A stretch of 64,000 nucleotides of DNA from Cyanidiococcus yangmingshanensis. Its lineage: Eukaryota > Rhodophyta > Bangiophyceae > Cyanidiales > Cyanidiaceae. A program made the position numbers and the translations under genes. The stretch spans positions 62,001 through 126,000 of the forward strand of contig VWRR01000020.1 of NCBI GenBank assembly GCA_013995675.1. The letters are read 5' to 3'. Positions 21,632 through 33,312 of the stretch are shown here, piece by piece. Each line of letters opens with the position of its first letter. Positions within the stretch are counted from its first letter, which is position 1. The notes under the pieces were generated by a model. The model was given only the letters and a program-made list of their open reading frames with translations. It did not search any database and was not told the DNA's origin.

Positions 21632-22394
21632 ATGGGTAGTCGCAGACTGCACTGGCAGGTTATGTGCCACGATCAAGTCTTAAACACACTCGATGATGCC
21701 GGTTTTTCCCGCCGAAATGTCTCTGTGCCAATTTCGAGAACGGCTCTATGCTTGGACGGGTATATCTCCTGCCTCTATGCGAATCACGTTGTCTAGCCGG
21801 GACGGCCACAAACTCGTCCTGGAGCCTGAGACACTGAACAGCGAAACGCTTTCTCTGTCGTTGGCGACACTGAGCGCGCGCCTGCCAAGCGCAGTGACGA
21901 CTGTGTCGGTTACGTCGACCACCGCGTGGGACGGTATCTCCAGCGGTTCTATGCTCGGCGAAGGCGACTTGGTCGACTCCGACGGCGGACCTACGTACGA
22001 AATCAGCGAATGTGCCTACGCTGCGAGACCGGATACGTATCGCGCCCAGAAACAGCAACTTTGGGCGGCGCGTCGGCGTCAACTCGCCGAGGCGCTACGA
22101 CCAGGGGTGCGCTGCTTCTTGGAAAAGTCGCGACGAACCGGGTGCGTGGCGTACGTGGGCCCGGTGCCTTCGTTATCCGAAAATGGCGACGACATCTGGG
22201 CGGGCGTGGTACTCGATACACCAGATGGAAAGCACGATGGACGTGCCCCTGACGGAACGCGTTACTTTACGTGCGCACCATTGCATGGAGTCTTTGTACG
22301 TCCCGAAAGAATCCAGATATGTGTCGATGCTGTGGGCGTCGACGTGGAAACGCCGACGGAACCCGACACCAACGACATACCCATCGAGGTATGA
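21632..22394 (+). CDS. TBCB: Tubulin-folding cofactor B (CAP-Gly), one frame change
   Basis: Cofactor B binds alpha-tubulin during folding and dimer assembly. The N-terminal ubiquitin-like domain runs from HDQVLNTLDDAGF through MSLCQFRERLYAW; the family linker YEISECAYAARPDTYRA follows. The C-terminal CAP-Gly domain contains AYVGPVPSL, WAGVVLDTP, GKHDG and HGVFVRPERI. The signature loop is GKHDG, not the usual GKNDG, and the C-terminus lacks the usual acidic hydrophobic tail. The ubiquitin-like domain is split by one frame change at a TTTTT run (21703-21707); removing one T gives the expected GFPAEMSL. I chose ATG 21632 because it keeps the first strand of that domain. Corrected length is 253 residues, as in other eukaryotes. 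Confidence 0.88.
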
Positions 22395-22775
22395 TCAAGT
22401 CGGAATGGGCTCTCGGAGATTCGGGGACCGATTCGTCCCGCTGAATCACAACGTTCTTGCGTACAGTGACCTTCTCAATGGCTTTGATGCCGCTACGTGA
22501 GATATACAGGCGATCTGGCTCTGGATCGCCAGGTCAGCGTCTATTTTTCGGACTGCTCCGCCAGTTGATTGCTCGGTCTCGACTCAGTTCCGGAATGCAG
22601 TTGGCTTCCAGACAACCCTAAGAGCGTTTCATCTGCTCCCGTTGGACATGTCCGCGCCACGCTTTTGTAGACGTATCGGAATGCGCTCGCTTACCGAGAT
22701 TTCGCATCTAAAAGTTCAGTTGCTAGTAGACACATCTGCCGCGCGAATGATTCCTCATCGCTCTGCGCGCACCGC

Positions 22776-23618
22776 TCAGTACCAGTTCGCTTTGAGACCA
22801 CTCGGTCGATCACCATGTGGCTTTTCGTATCGACTCGGAACTGCCTCCGGTAAGCCAGCGACATGCAAATGGGCGACATCGCCAAGTGCCAAACAGCGCG
22901 GTACAGCATAACGCTCGTCACGGGTCTCAAACAGGACCGTCGTGATAGAGCTCGGCGCCAACCAGAATGCATTCCAGAATAAAACCAGTGGCAGCTCCAG
23001 CAGATGTGCCAGCCAAGTGAGTCCAAATCCGCCGTGACATACCACCACAATAGCAGCATCTCGAGGAAGTGGCTCCTGTTCATCGTCAGGAGCACCAGCT
23101 GTGGTAATCAGTCGATATACGCCGTTGCTTTCTCGAGCGAAGCCATGCCTCGCCAGAAAGGCATCACTATGCGCAATGAGAGCCTCAAAGTCGTTCTCTA
23201 CTTTTTGAACGAGTCCTGGCACAAGTCGCCACTGACTCGTATGGTTAGGTAACGATCCGTTCTGGTCTCGGCAGTGAGCACGCACGAACGCTGCAGGCAT
23301 ATCCCAGAGTGCCCGACCGCCTTGTCCGGCAAGAGGTGTGTTTTTGTTCCTCTCGCGGTCTGCGTCCGCTCGCCAGGTTACCAGCTCTTGAGTCCAAGTC
23401 TCGACAATCGGCGTCAAATCGAGCGCATCGGCGATGTGCTTGGCGGTTTGTCGTGCTCGACCCATCGGTGACGTGTAGACTCGGGCGATAAAAGGCCGAC
23501 GCTGCGTGTGTGCTGCTGCTAGACGTCGCGCTAGAGCCGCGGCTTGTCGCTCGCCGTGTGCCGTGAGAGAATCAGTAGCATAGTCTGGATCAGCGTGTCG
23601 AACAATGATAAGACGCAT
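22776..23618 (-). CDS. Histidine phosphatase (phosphoglycerate-mutase-like), bacterial type
   Basis: A 280-residue protein starting MRLIIVRHADPDY at ATG 23618. The RHA motif holds the phosphate-accepting histidine; RVYTSPMGRARQTA holds the second arginine motif; the C-terminal VVCHGGFG holds the second histidine. The stretches HGGFGLTWLAHLLELPL and WLAPSSITTVLF, together with the DPDY start, resemble a bacterial family I know from Firmicutes and relatives more than eukaryotic PGM-like enzymes. Substrate unknown. It converges with the tubulin cofactor gene, about 380 bp away. Transfer from bacteria is a reasonable inference but needs a phylogeny. Confidence 0.85.
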   Translation of the reverse strand: MRLIIVRHADPDYATDSLTAHGERQAAALARRLAAAHTQRRPFIARVYTSPMGRARQTAKHIADALDLTPIVETWTQELVTWRADADRERNKNTPLAGQGGRALWDMPAAFVRAHCRDQNGSLPNHTSQWRLVPGLVQKVENDFEALIAHSDAFLARHGFARESNGVYRLITTAGAPDDEQEPLPRDAAIVVVCHGGFGLTWLAHLLELPLVLFWNAFWLAPSSITTVLFETRDERYAVPRCLALGDVAHLHVAGLPEAVPSRYEKPHGDRPSGLKANWY

Positions 23619-23995
23619 GTGGACACCACAGGTCGGTAGCCACCTGCCCGATCTGAACGACACCAAGACTCAGCATATGGCTGTTTGGGCACGCCGACTT
23701 GCCACGGTCACCTCTGTCATGGTTGAGCATTCACCCTCATTATTGCTTCATTTTTAGAACGTTGTCTACTGGATGATATGGATGTTCTTCGAGAGTGCTA
23801 CCAGGCTGCAAACCAAAGAAGCATTACCGCTCCCTGTTCCCCGAATTTCATGAACACTGGAAAAGAGTTGATGTAGAGACGTTTCGACAAGGCCTGGAAC
23901 CGTCTGCCTCTCGAGAGACACAATCGCGCTCACTTGTCGCACGTGTCATTGACGATCCAGGCTGCTGGGAGCCAAGGTCCACCGACTGCGTTCGC

Positions 23996-24596
23996 TCATA
24001 ACTCCGTTGTCGAGCCTTGTTCCCTTCGCAGTCTTCGCAAGTGCCGTCTGGACTGCGTATGATCGAGCATATCCCGCGTATTCAACAATATCGCCTGAGC
24101 ACAGATGTGGCATCGATACATTTCACCGCGACGTCGCTCAATACCCGGTGGCAGCGTACTTTCTCGGTCGGCTCCCTTTTCCATCTCCTTATGCTGGGAT
24201 GTGGCTCGCGTCCGAAGAGCATGGGATGTTATGCTGATGGTTCCAGTGCTTGGCTTGCGTTCATCAAGATGCGGCACGGTCGAGCAACCACCGCCATGAG
24301 CGAGTCTCCCAGGGCGATTCGAGTTGACGAGCGAAGAGTCTTTGATGCTAACACTGCCTCTGTGACTTGTACCCTCGGTGCCTCTAACCTGACCCCGCGT
24401 TGATTCTCCAAAATATTGCTCCGCGTGAAGTACCGAAAGGCTTTCGAGAGCATTCTGGTCGTCGGGGTCAGAGTCTGATAGTCTCGTTGCGGATGCGGCG
24501 CGTTCACTGTTGCAGGTATCCGAATCGCTCGAGTTGCCTCCCGACGACAAAGCGTCCTCCCCGTACCAAGTGTTCCAAGCGATTCCGCTTGATCAT
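23996..24596 (-). CDS. Possible U1-type zinc-finger protein (one frame change)
   Basis: A Ser/Asp-rich N-terminal half is followed, near the C-terminus, by a single CxxC...HxxxxxH finger: MYRCHICAQAILLN, then MLDHTQSRRHLRRLRRE. The spacing resembles U1-type/matrin C2H2 fingers found in splicing and dsRNA-binding proteins. The 185-codon main frame has no ATG at its upstream end. An ATG at 24596 opens a basic N-terminus (MIKRNRLEHLVRGGR) that joins the main frame after one extra base at a TTT run (plus-strand AAA at 24549-24551). That gives 199 residues. The zinc finger supports a real gene; its N-terminus is less certain. Confidence 0.55.
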
Positions 24597-25066
24597 CAGT
24601 GTCCGAAAACTTAAATCGTCAGCGCAGGAAGCCTTTTTTCCGTGAGCAAAACGAGACGCTCGCTGAGGCAGTTTGATTCGTGCAACCTCGCAGCCAGCGA
24701 TGTTTTTCTTCACGACACGCACCGTTTACCTCACCCAAGCGAGCACCGAACAAACCTAGTTTTCTTGAACAGTCTTGAGTACGCAAGTTGCGTTTTGGCA
24801 GTGATGCTGGCCCGGACGCGCTGTACCTTTCAGAAACAATGTCGTCGTCGCTCGCGTGCCTCAAACCCCAAACTAGCTACAGTGCACTCAACAGCCTATT
24901 GGATATTCGTTCAGCAAAACAGTATAACTTGCTTACTCGCACATACATACGTGGATCACGGCGGTCACTCCGCTCGTCGATCCAGGAACCAGGCTCCTAG
25001 AGTTCTGACTTGTCTGCAGCAATACAAAGCTTTCTGACTGCGAGTCCGTTAGGCGACGGGCGCAGC

Positions 25067-25131
25067 CAGCCTGCCAGCCTGCCAGCCAGCCTGCCAGCCT
25101 GCCAGCCAGCCTGCCAGCCTGCCAGCCAGCC
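25067..25131. repeat. 20-bp GC-rich minisatellite
   Basis: Three perfect head-to-tail copies of CAGCCTGCCAGCCTGCCAGC (25067, 25087, 25107), plus a partial fourth. Each 20-mer is itself built of CCTGCCAG-like subunits. It ends about 80 bp before the citrate synthase ATG, so it lies in the promoter or 5' UTR. Confidence 0.95.
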
Positions 25132-25211
25132 GGCCTGCTAGTAGCGGAGATTGTGCTGCCTTCAGATAGCGCTCTTCGAAAGCTCATCCGTTTACGAGTC
25201 GAATAGCGTTT

Positions 25212-26723
25212 ATGGCCTCACCGAAACCGAAACCGCACACTGAACAGGTTTCTGTCACTGTTACGGTAGAGCTGGGTGATGCTGCTCTAGGACGGGCTGC
25301 GGCTGTACCGGCAGCGGCGGTTGGGCGTGCCGTACAGACGTCTCTGCAGGAACAGCACAAGGGGAGCGATACGCCACCCCCGCGGGAAGTCTGGCTCTAT
25401 GATCCTGGATATGTGAGTACAGCCTGCTGCCACTCTTCAATCACGTTCATTGATGGTGACAAAGGTGTTCTGGAGTATCGAGGTTATCCGATTGAGGCGC
25501 TAGCAGCGTCTTGCGGTTTCACCAGTGTGGCGCACCTGCTCCTGGAGGGAACGTTTCCAGCCAGCGTGAGCGCGCGCTCGCTTTTTGCCCAAAGCATTGA
25601 ACCCAAAGCTGGAATCCATCCTCTTGTTGGTGATGTTATTCAAAGCTTTCCACGGGACGCGCATCCCATGACGATGCTGATGAGCGCAACGGCGGCAATG
25701 AGTGCTTGTCGTCCGGAGTGGAACCCGGCGCTTGTGCGCGGTGACGGAGGTAGTCTTCGACTCGTGTATGGCACGCGAGCGCTGCGCTCACATATAGCCC
25801 AAGAGTGTATCTCTCTTATCGGGAGCGCTGCTGCGGCCATATTCCGGCACATGCATGGTATGTCAGTGTACAGTGAACGGAGCGCGGCTGTGTCGGTGAA
25901 ACACTCGACTGGAGCCTCACCGAACAGTTTTGCGAGTGCTTTCTTGCGTGCCGCTGATCCACAAGGCTCTATCTGGCCAGAAAACAGCCAGCAATTTGCA
26001 GTGTTTGCAGAAGCGCTTGACGTACTTTTTGTGTTGCATGCAGACCACGAGTTGAACTGCTCAACTGCCGCGATGCGTCATCTGGCGTCGGCCGGCTCGG
26101 ACGTTCTGACCTGCTTGGCAGCCGCCATTGGAGCGCTCTATGGGCCGCTTCATGGCGGGGCCAACGAGGCCGTCTTGAACATGTTGGAGGATATCGGTAG
26201 CCCTGATGCAGTCGAGGCATATGTTGCCTCAGTTAAACGCCAAGAACGAAAACTCATGGGGTTTGGACATCGCGTGTACCGCAGTTATGATCCGCGAGCG
26301 AAGCTCATGCGACAACTCGCACGCAAGGTGTTGCAGGAGGCTGCTGATGGACACAACCAAAGAAGCAGTGAGCCCACGGGGGCTGACACCACGACAGATC
26401 CACTGCTTCTGATTGCACAGCGTTTGGAGAAACGTGCGTTGGAGGACTCATACTTCACGGAAAGAAAGCTCTATCCGAACGTGGACTTTTACTCTGGTGT
26501 CGTGTATCGAGCGATGCGTTTCCCGAATGTCTTCTTTCCGGTGCTGTTTGCGGTGGCACGCAGCGTTGGCTGGTTAGCGCACTGGATGGAGATGCTGGAC
26601 CGAGACGCTCTGGACGCGGAGCGCAAAATCGTACGACCAAGACAAGTCTATGTCGGGCATCGCCAGCAACGAATCCCCCAAGACGCTATGGAGAAGCGCT
26701 CGATGCCGCAAGCGAAACTATAA
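25212..26723 (+). CDS. Citrate synthase, peroxisomal type with C-terminal PTS1
   Basis: It condenses acetyl-CoA and oxaloacetate to citrate. The 503-residue protein shows ITFIDGDKGVLEYRGYPIE near the N-terminus, the catalytic histidine regions HADHELNCST and YGPLHGGANEAV, substrate-binding FGHRVYRSYDPRAK and the catalytic aspartate in YPNVDFYSGVVYRAM. It is of the GltA-like type used by plant peroxisomes, not the pig-heart mitochondrial type. The C-terminus is QAKL, so it ends in the canonical AKL tripeptide of a type 1 peroxisomal signal. The first 50 residues are Ala/Thr/Pro-rich and do not look like a strong mitochondrial presequence. A short hydrophilic insert (GHNQRSSEPTGAD) lies before the last third. 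No frame change. Confidence 0.93.
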   Translation: MASPKPKPHTEQVSVTVTVELGDAALGRAAAVPAAAVGRAVQTSLQEQHKGSDTPPPREVWLYDPGYVSTACCHSSITFIDGDKGVLEYRGYPIEALAASCGFTSVAHLLLEGTFPASVSARSLFAQSIEPKAGIHPLVGDVIQSFPRDAHPMTMLMSATAAMSACRPEWNPALVRGDGGSLRLVYGTRALRSHIAQECISLIGSAAAAIFRHMHGMSVYSERSAAVSVKHSTGASPNSFASAFLRAADPQGSIWPENSQQFAVFAEALDVLFVLHADHELNCSTAAMRHLASAGSDVLTCLAAAIGALYGPLHGGANEAVLNMLEDIGSPDAVEAYVASVKRQERKLMGFGHRVYRSYDPRAKLMRQLARKVLQEAADGHNQRSSEPTGADTTTDPLLLIAQRLEKRALEDSYFTERKLYPNVDFYSGVVYRAMRFPNVFFPVLFAVARSVGWLAHWMEMLDRDALDAERKIVRPRQVYVGHRQQRIPQDAMEKRSMPQAKL

Positions 26724-28122
26724 ACAAATGGTTGTCTACGAGCACCTTGGATTCATAGAGACAGGCCAGCAGGGCGAGTTGAGGCCCGGAACCAACCGCA
26801 CTGGGAGTCTTCGGCCTGCCCGTCGGGGCTCTACGTTCCGCGTATGCCGCATTGGGAGTCCACTCTTGAGAAACAAGTCTCTAGGGAACATTGCCTTTGA
26901 GATATGCCTCTCAGACGCATCCATCGATCACGCTTCCTGAATAGCGCAGCCACTGCGAGCCGGCACGAGTTTAGGCATGCGCCGGCAGCCTCGTGGGTGG
27001 CGAGGCCCCGTGCGCTCGCGTGCGCACCGGTTATCATGCGCTTCGTGTCGGGTCTGCTCTCTCTCTCTCTCTCATACGTTCGAAGCATAAACGGAATTCG
27101 ATGGACACACTAGATGAAGGGACGCGAGACACGGCGCCAGTGACTCGACCGAAAAAAGATGTCGCCAATGAATCATGTCGCGAGCTGCTACAATATACGC
27201 TGTGCATGAGCGCAAAAGTACTTTTTGTCATTTGTAACAGGCCGCACACGAACCCAAGCAGTCGTTTGTTGGAGATGCTCCGGGATCTAGGCGTGTATCG
27301 AGCTTGGAGGTATCAGCGGTATCCTGTTGCATCGTGAAATCTCATTTCCGCTCAACGATCCAATGGTTCGAGGCTTCCAGCTCCAGCTTGAATCGGAATG
27401 AGTCGGTGATGTGTTCCAGCGATCCCTTACTCCTCCAGAGTCGATCATGGAGGAGCGTCGCCTCAACATGCAGCCCAGCATGGCATCCTTTCGTCGAGGT
27501 TTCGATCCAGAGTCAACGCAACCGTTTGTTGCACGCAAATGACAGATTCGAATGGTTGCCTGTTCTCCAGATGCGTTTCAGTGAGCGTGTTCGAGGGAGC
27601 TTACTGGCGCTGCAGTCAGGTGGCAGAGTCCGGGCGCCAACGTCGCCCTGTTTTGCACCCGACGCATCGACTATATTGCACGCTGATCGGATTCCGTCAC
27701 GAAAGATCATTCTGATCTGAATTGCCGATCATTAGACCTTTAGTCAACGTGGTGGGCGTTATAGCTCCCTGGCTATGTCTGCCTCTATGTGAAGGGTGCA
27801 GTCCTAGTATATCGTGTACTTCATCGCATGCAATCGTTCACGAGATCGCTTGGATCGGGTTGCGCGCTTGTCTCGATCTCGAACAATACCAAAATGAACT
27901 TTCCAGCGGTCATGTGCTCAGACGCAATGCAGCTGGTCTCCGGCAATCGTCTTCCATGAGCAAGACGACGGAATTCAAGCATTCTGGAACAATCCCAGGC
28001 ACGTGCGTGCGGCCCTCGTCGACAGCAACGAGGCACGCTCCTGAAAGCCAGTCCGCAGGAATCCGTCTGATTTGGTCTGGACCAAGCAGACTCGATCACT
28101 TATCCGAGCAGGGGGGTTCCGC
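26724..28122. other. Intergenic, nothing recognised
   Basis: About 1.4 kb between the converging citrate synthase and epimerase genes. A short (CT)n tract lies at 27057-27073. Overlapping frames are short and lack motifs. Confidence 0.45.
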
Positions 28123-30405
<2,283 letters not shown>

Positions 30406-31720
30406 ATGCGTTCACCGGCAGCTTCAGAACGTGATGTTTTTCTGGTCGCTGGAAAGCGCACGCCGATCGGCTGTCTTGGCGGGGTGTTGGCGAATGTGCC
30501 TGCAATAACACTGGGCGCTGCTGCTGTGCAGGCGGCGCTCGCTTCAGCGTCGATACCCGGTGCGCTCGTTGAGGAATGTTACTTTGGTTGCGTTTTGGGT
30601 GCGAATTTGGGACAGGCTCCAGCTCGCCAGGTTGCTTTAGGAGCCGGTCTGCCGCCCAGCTGCTGCTGCACCACCGTCAACAAGGTATGTGCGAGTGGCG
30701 CGAAAGCTATCGCGCTGGCTGCGCAGTCCATCATTCTGGGTCAAGCAGATGTCGTTGTCGCCGGAGGCATGGAGAGTATGAGTCAAGCACCATATTGTAT
30801 CGGTGATGGTGGTTCTGGTGGCCCAGAGGGAGTCTATCGCGCTCGCATCAGCGGGCTTCGTCTCTTCGATGCCCAACTCGTTGATACAATCATGCGGGAC
30901 GGTTTGTTGGATGCCGCGCAGCGTCAGGGACCTGGCAGGCCCATGGGACACTTTGGCGATCTCTGTGCTGCGCACTACTCTATCTCACGAGAAGAGCAGG
31001 ATGCCTACGCCCTCGAGAGCTACCTACGAGCGCGTCAGGCATGGGAGTCTGGCCATATGACGGCTGAGGTCGCTCCAGTGTTACTCGGCGGCAGGGGCAG
31101 CGATCCGGTCTCGCGTGATGAAGAGCCCTGGCGCCTCCAGGCGGACAAGTTGTCACGTCTGCGACCTGCATTTGATCGAGAACATGGGACGGTCACTGCC
31201 GCGAACTAGCTCCAAAATTAGTGATGGAGCTGCTGCCGTGGTGTTGGTCTCTCGTCGCAAGGCGCGGGAGCTCGGCCTCCTTTCAGATTCAGAGACAGCC
31301 ATCCAAGCGTCTGGTGTCAGCGCACAATCGACGCCCATCTTCCAGCTCCTCGCAACCGTCGACGCAGAACGCGAACCCGAGTGGTTTACGCTCGCGCCAG
31401 TAACGGCTATACGAAAGTTGTTCTCGTCTCGTAGTGGGCTCGATCCTGCCGACATGGAAGATATCGATTGCTGGGAGATTAATGAAGCGTTCAGTGTTGT
31501 GCCATTGGCGGCGATGCGGGAGCTACCAGTTGTCCGTCACGAGCGGCTGAACCTGCGAGGAGGCGCCGTATCGCTGGGCCATCCGCTCGGTTGTAGTGGT
31601 GCACGAATCGTAGTGACGCTCATGCATGTGCTGGCGGAACACCAGTGGGAGCATGGAGTTGCAGCGATATGCAATGGCGGAGGTGGAGCCACCGCGCTGA
31701 TTATTCGCCGAGTTGCATAG
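30406..31720 (+). CDS. Acetyl-CoA C-acetyltransferase (one frame change)
   Basis: A type II thiolase that joins two acetyl-CoA into acetoacetyl-CoA, the entry to mevalonate, or runs in reverse. From ATG 30406: VFLVAGKRTPIG, the nucleophilic cysteine in VNKVCASGAKAI, GGMESMSQAPY, then GTVTAAN, SDGAAAVVLVS, WEINEAFSVVPLAA, the catalytic histidine in GGAVSLGHPLGCSGARI and the second cysteine in AICNGGGGATAL. The frame changes once at about 31207: a TAG stop directly follows GTVTAAN, and skipping one T gives the expected SSKISDGAAA. Corrected length is 437 residues. No PTS1 is present (the C-terminus is RRVA), so cytosol, plastid or mitochondrion are all possible. Unlike most frame changes here, this one is not in a homopolymer. 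Confidence 0.92.
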
Positions 31721-33312
31721 AGGCTCGCTGATTTCCTACTCATCCTCCGAAGCATAAATCGCTTGCTTCCAAAAGCGTTGCCTCCATGGCCTCGATAATC
31801 TGGAACGTCGATGCGCAGGCCAAGTCGATTCGTCGAATTCATTCGTCTCGGGTACCCGCACCAAATGCTGGGGACCAATCACGAACACAACCTCACTGGC
31901 ACTGAAAAGCTGGGTGCCTGGCTCATCAGCTTGGCATCAAGCTGCATCGTCGGCAAGTCGAGACACCGCGAATATTGGAGTAACCACATCACGGCGACAG
32001 GTCACGATCTCATCGCAAAGACAATCTGAAATAGGGTTCAGAACCATGCCGTCTTGCTCTCGGCTTCCACCGGGCGCTTGGTCGAACGTCGAAAGCGAGC
32101 GTGATCACCTTGGTGCATAAGTACTGAAACGTCGCAATGAATCAACTCGATGGACATTGCATTATTCCGGCCTGCACGTTCAACGACAGATCCATGATCC
32201 CCATTGATCAAACTGGGGACATTGCGTTTCTAGGGCGTCGAGGTCCACTCCAAATCACCTGTTTCTGCGCTGAAGGGTTACAAGCGTCCCTCTAAAACTG
32301 GCACACTATCATCGTCTCGAATGATCGGATAGTCCGCACGAGACCGCTTCAAAGGGCGATCGTCTAGGCTAGCCTCGAGCGTGTTGTGGTCATCCGCAGC
32401 ATGAACGCATCCCAACACGCAATGCTCAGTATGCATTTGCGCTCGCGAACGTACTCGCCTATCACTGGAATTGGAAGAACATTCGCTAGTCTATGAGTGT
32501 GCATGCAGCATCGCTTCTCATGCCGCTCGGCACACGAACCGAATCCTGTTGCCAAGGGTGGCTTGACGGTGACACGTTGGTGCTGCTGGACTCGACGCCA
32601 TTCCAGGGCGATGGAGTACTGCCGCACTCGCCGTGAATCCGAATATGATTGTCAAGAAGTAAGAATACCATTTGCGATCAATGCCGAACCCAAACCGGGT
32701 CGACGCTCCTATCGATCAAACAGCACCATTGAACATTGCGAGATGCCCACTGTCTAGGAGGCGCAGCATGTGATGTTCTCCTTACCATAACAATCATGGA
32801 CCAAAAACTGCCTCATCCATGGTATTAGAGAATCCGCTGACGTGCATGCTTCTCGCGTGCATTGCAAAAGCTCGTGACGGTATCTACTCTAGGGCACTCT
32901 TGGTTGCCCACCGCTGGGTCAGTGCTCTAGGAACTCGTGTACCTAAACAAATGGTTCGTCTCTGTTCCAATGATCTCTGTTTGCCTGATGAGGCTGCGGT
33001 CTTGGGAAGCGCTCTTCTATGCCAGGTAGAGGCGTCGTGACGATTCGTTTTCAGTGCCATACACTCAACGCTGTTCATGATGAGTCATGCTATAGAATTC
33101 CATACCATAAACGTATTTACTTGATCAGTTACCGAATGCGTATGGCATCATCCGCTTTCGAAAAACAAGTTGCATCTCACATCCATGCTCTATCGTGAAT
33201 TCCATACCATAAACGTATTTTACTTGATCGAGTCTGTCCCAGTGACAGGGGATGTCATGGCGCATGCGCCATGAATCCTAGCCAGACCTAAAAACAAAGC
33301 TCTCAACAATTT
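31721..33312. other. Intergenic with a spaced direct repeat
   Basis: About 1.6 kb between thiolase and CRY-DASH, both on the plus strand. No supported gene. It holds the direct repeat listed separately. Confidence 0.45.
33095..33232. repeat. Direct repeat, 102-bp spacing
   Basis: GAATTCCATACCATAAACGT followed by ATTT(T)ACTTGATC occurs at 33095 and 33197. The copies are about 33 bp and almost identical, with one T inserted in the second. CATGCT(C)TAT precedes both. They lie 80-220 bp upstream of the CRY-DASH start and could be promoter elements or the remnant of a tandem array. Confidence 0.85.

Noticed and set aside
26831-27900. tRNA-like B-box strings such as GGTTCGAGGC in intergenic DNA
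   Set aside because: No matching A box or acceptor-stem pairing at the right distance was found by eye.
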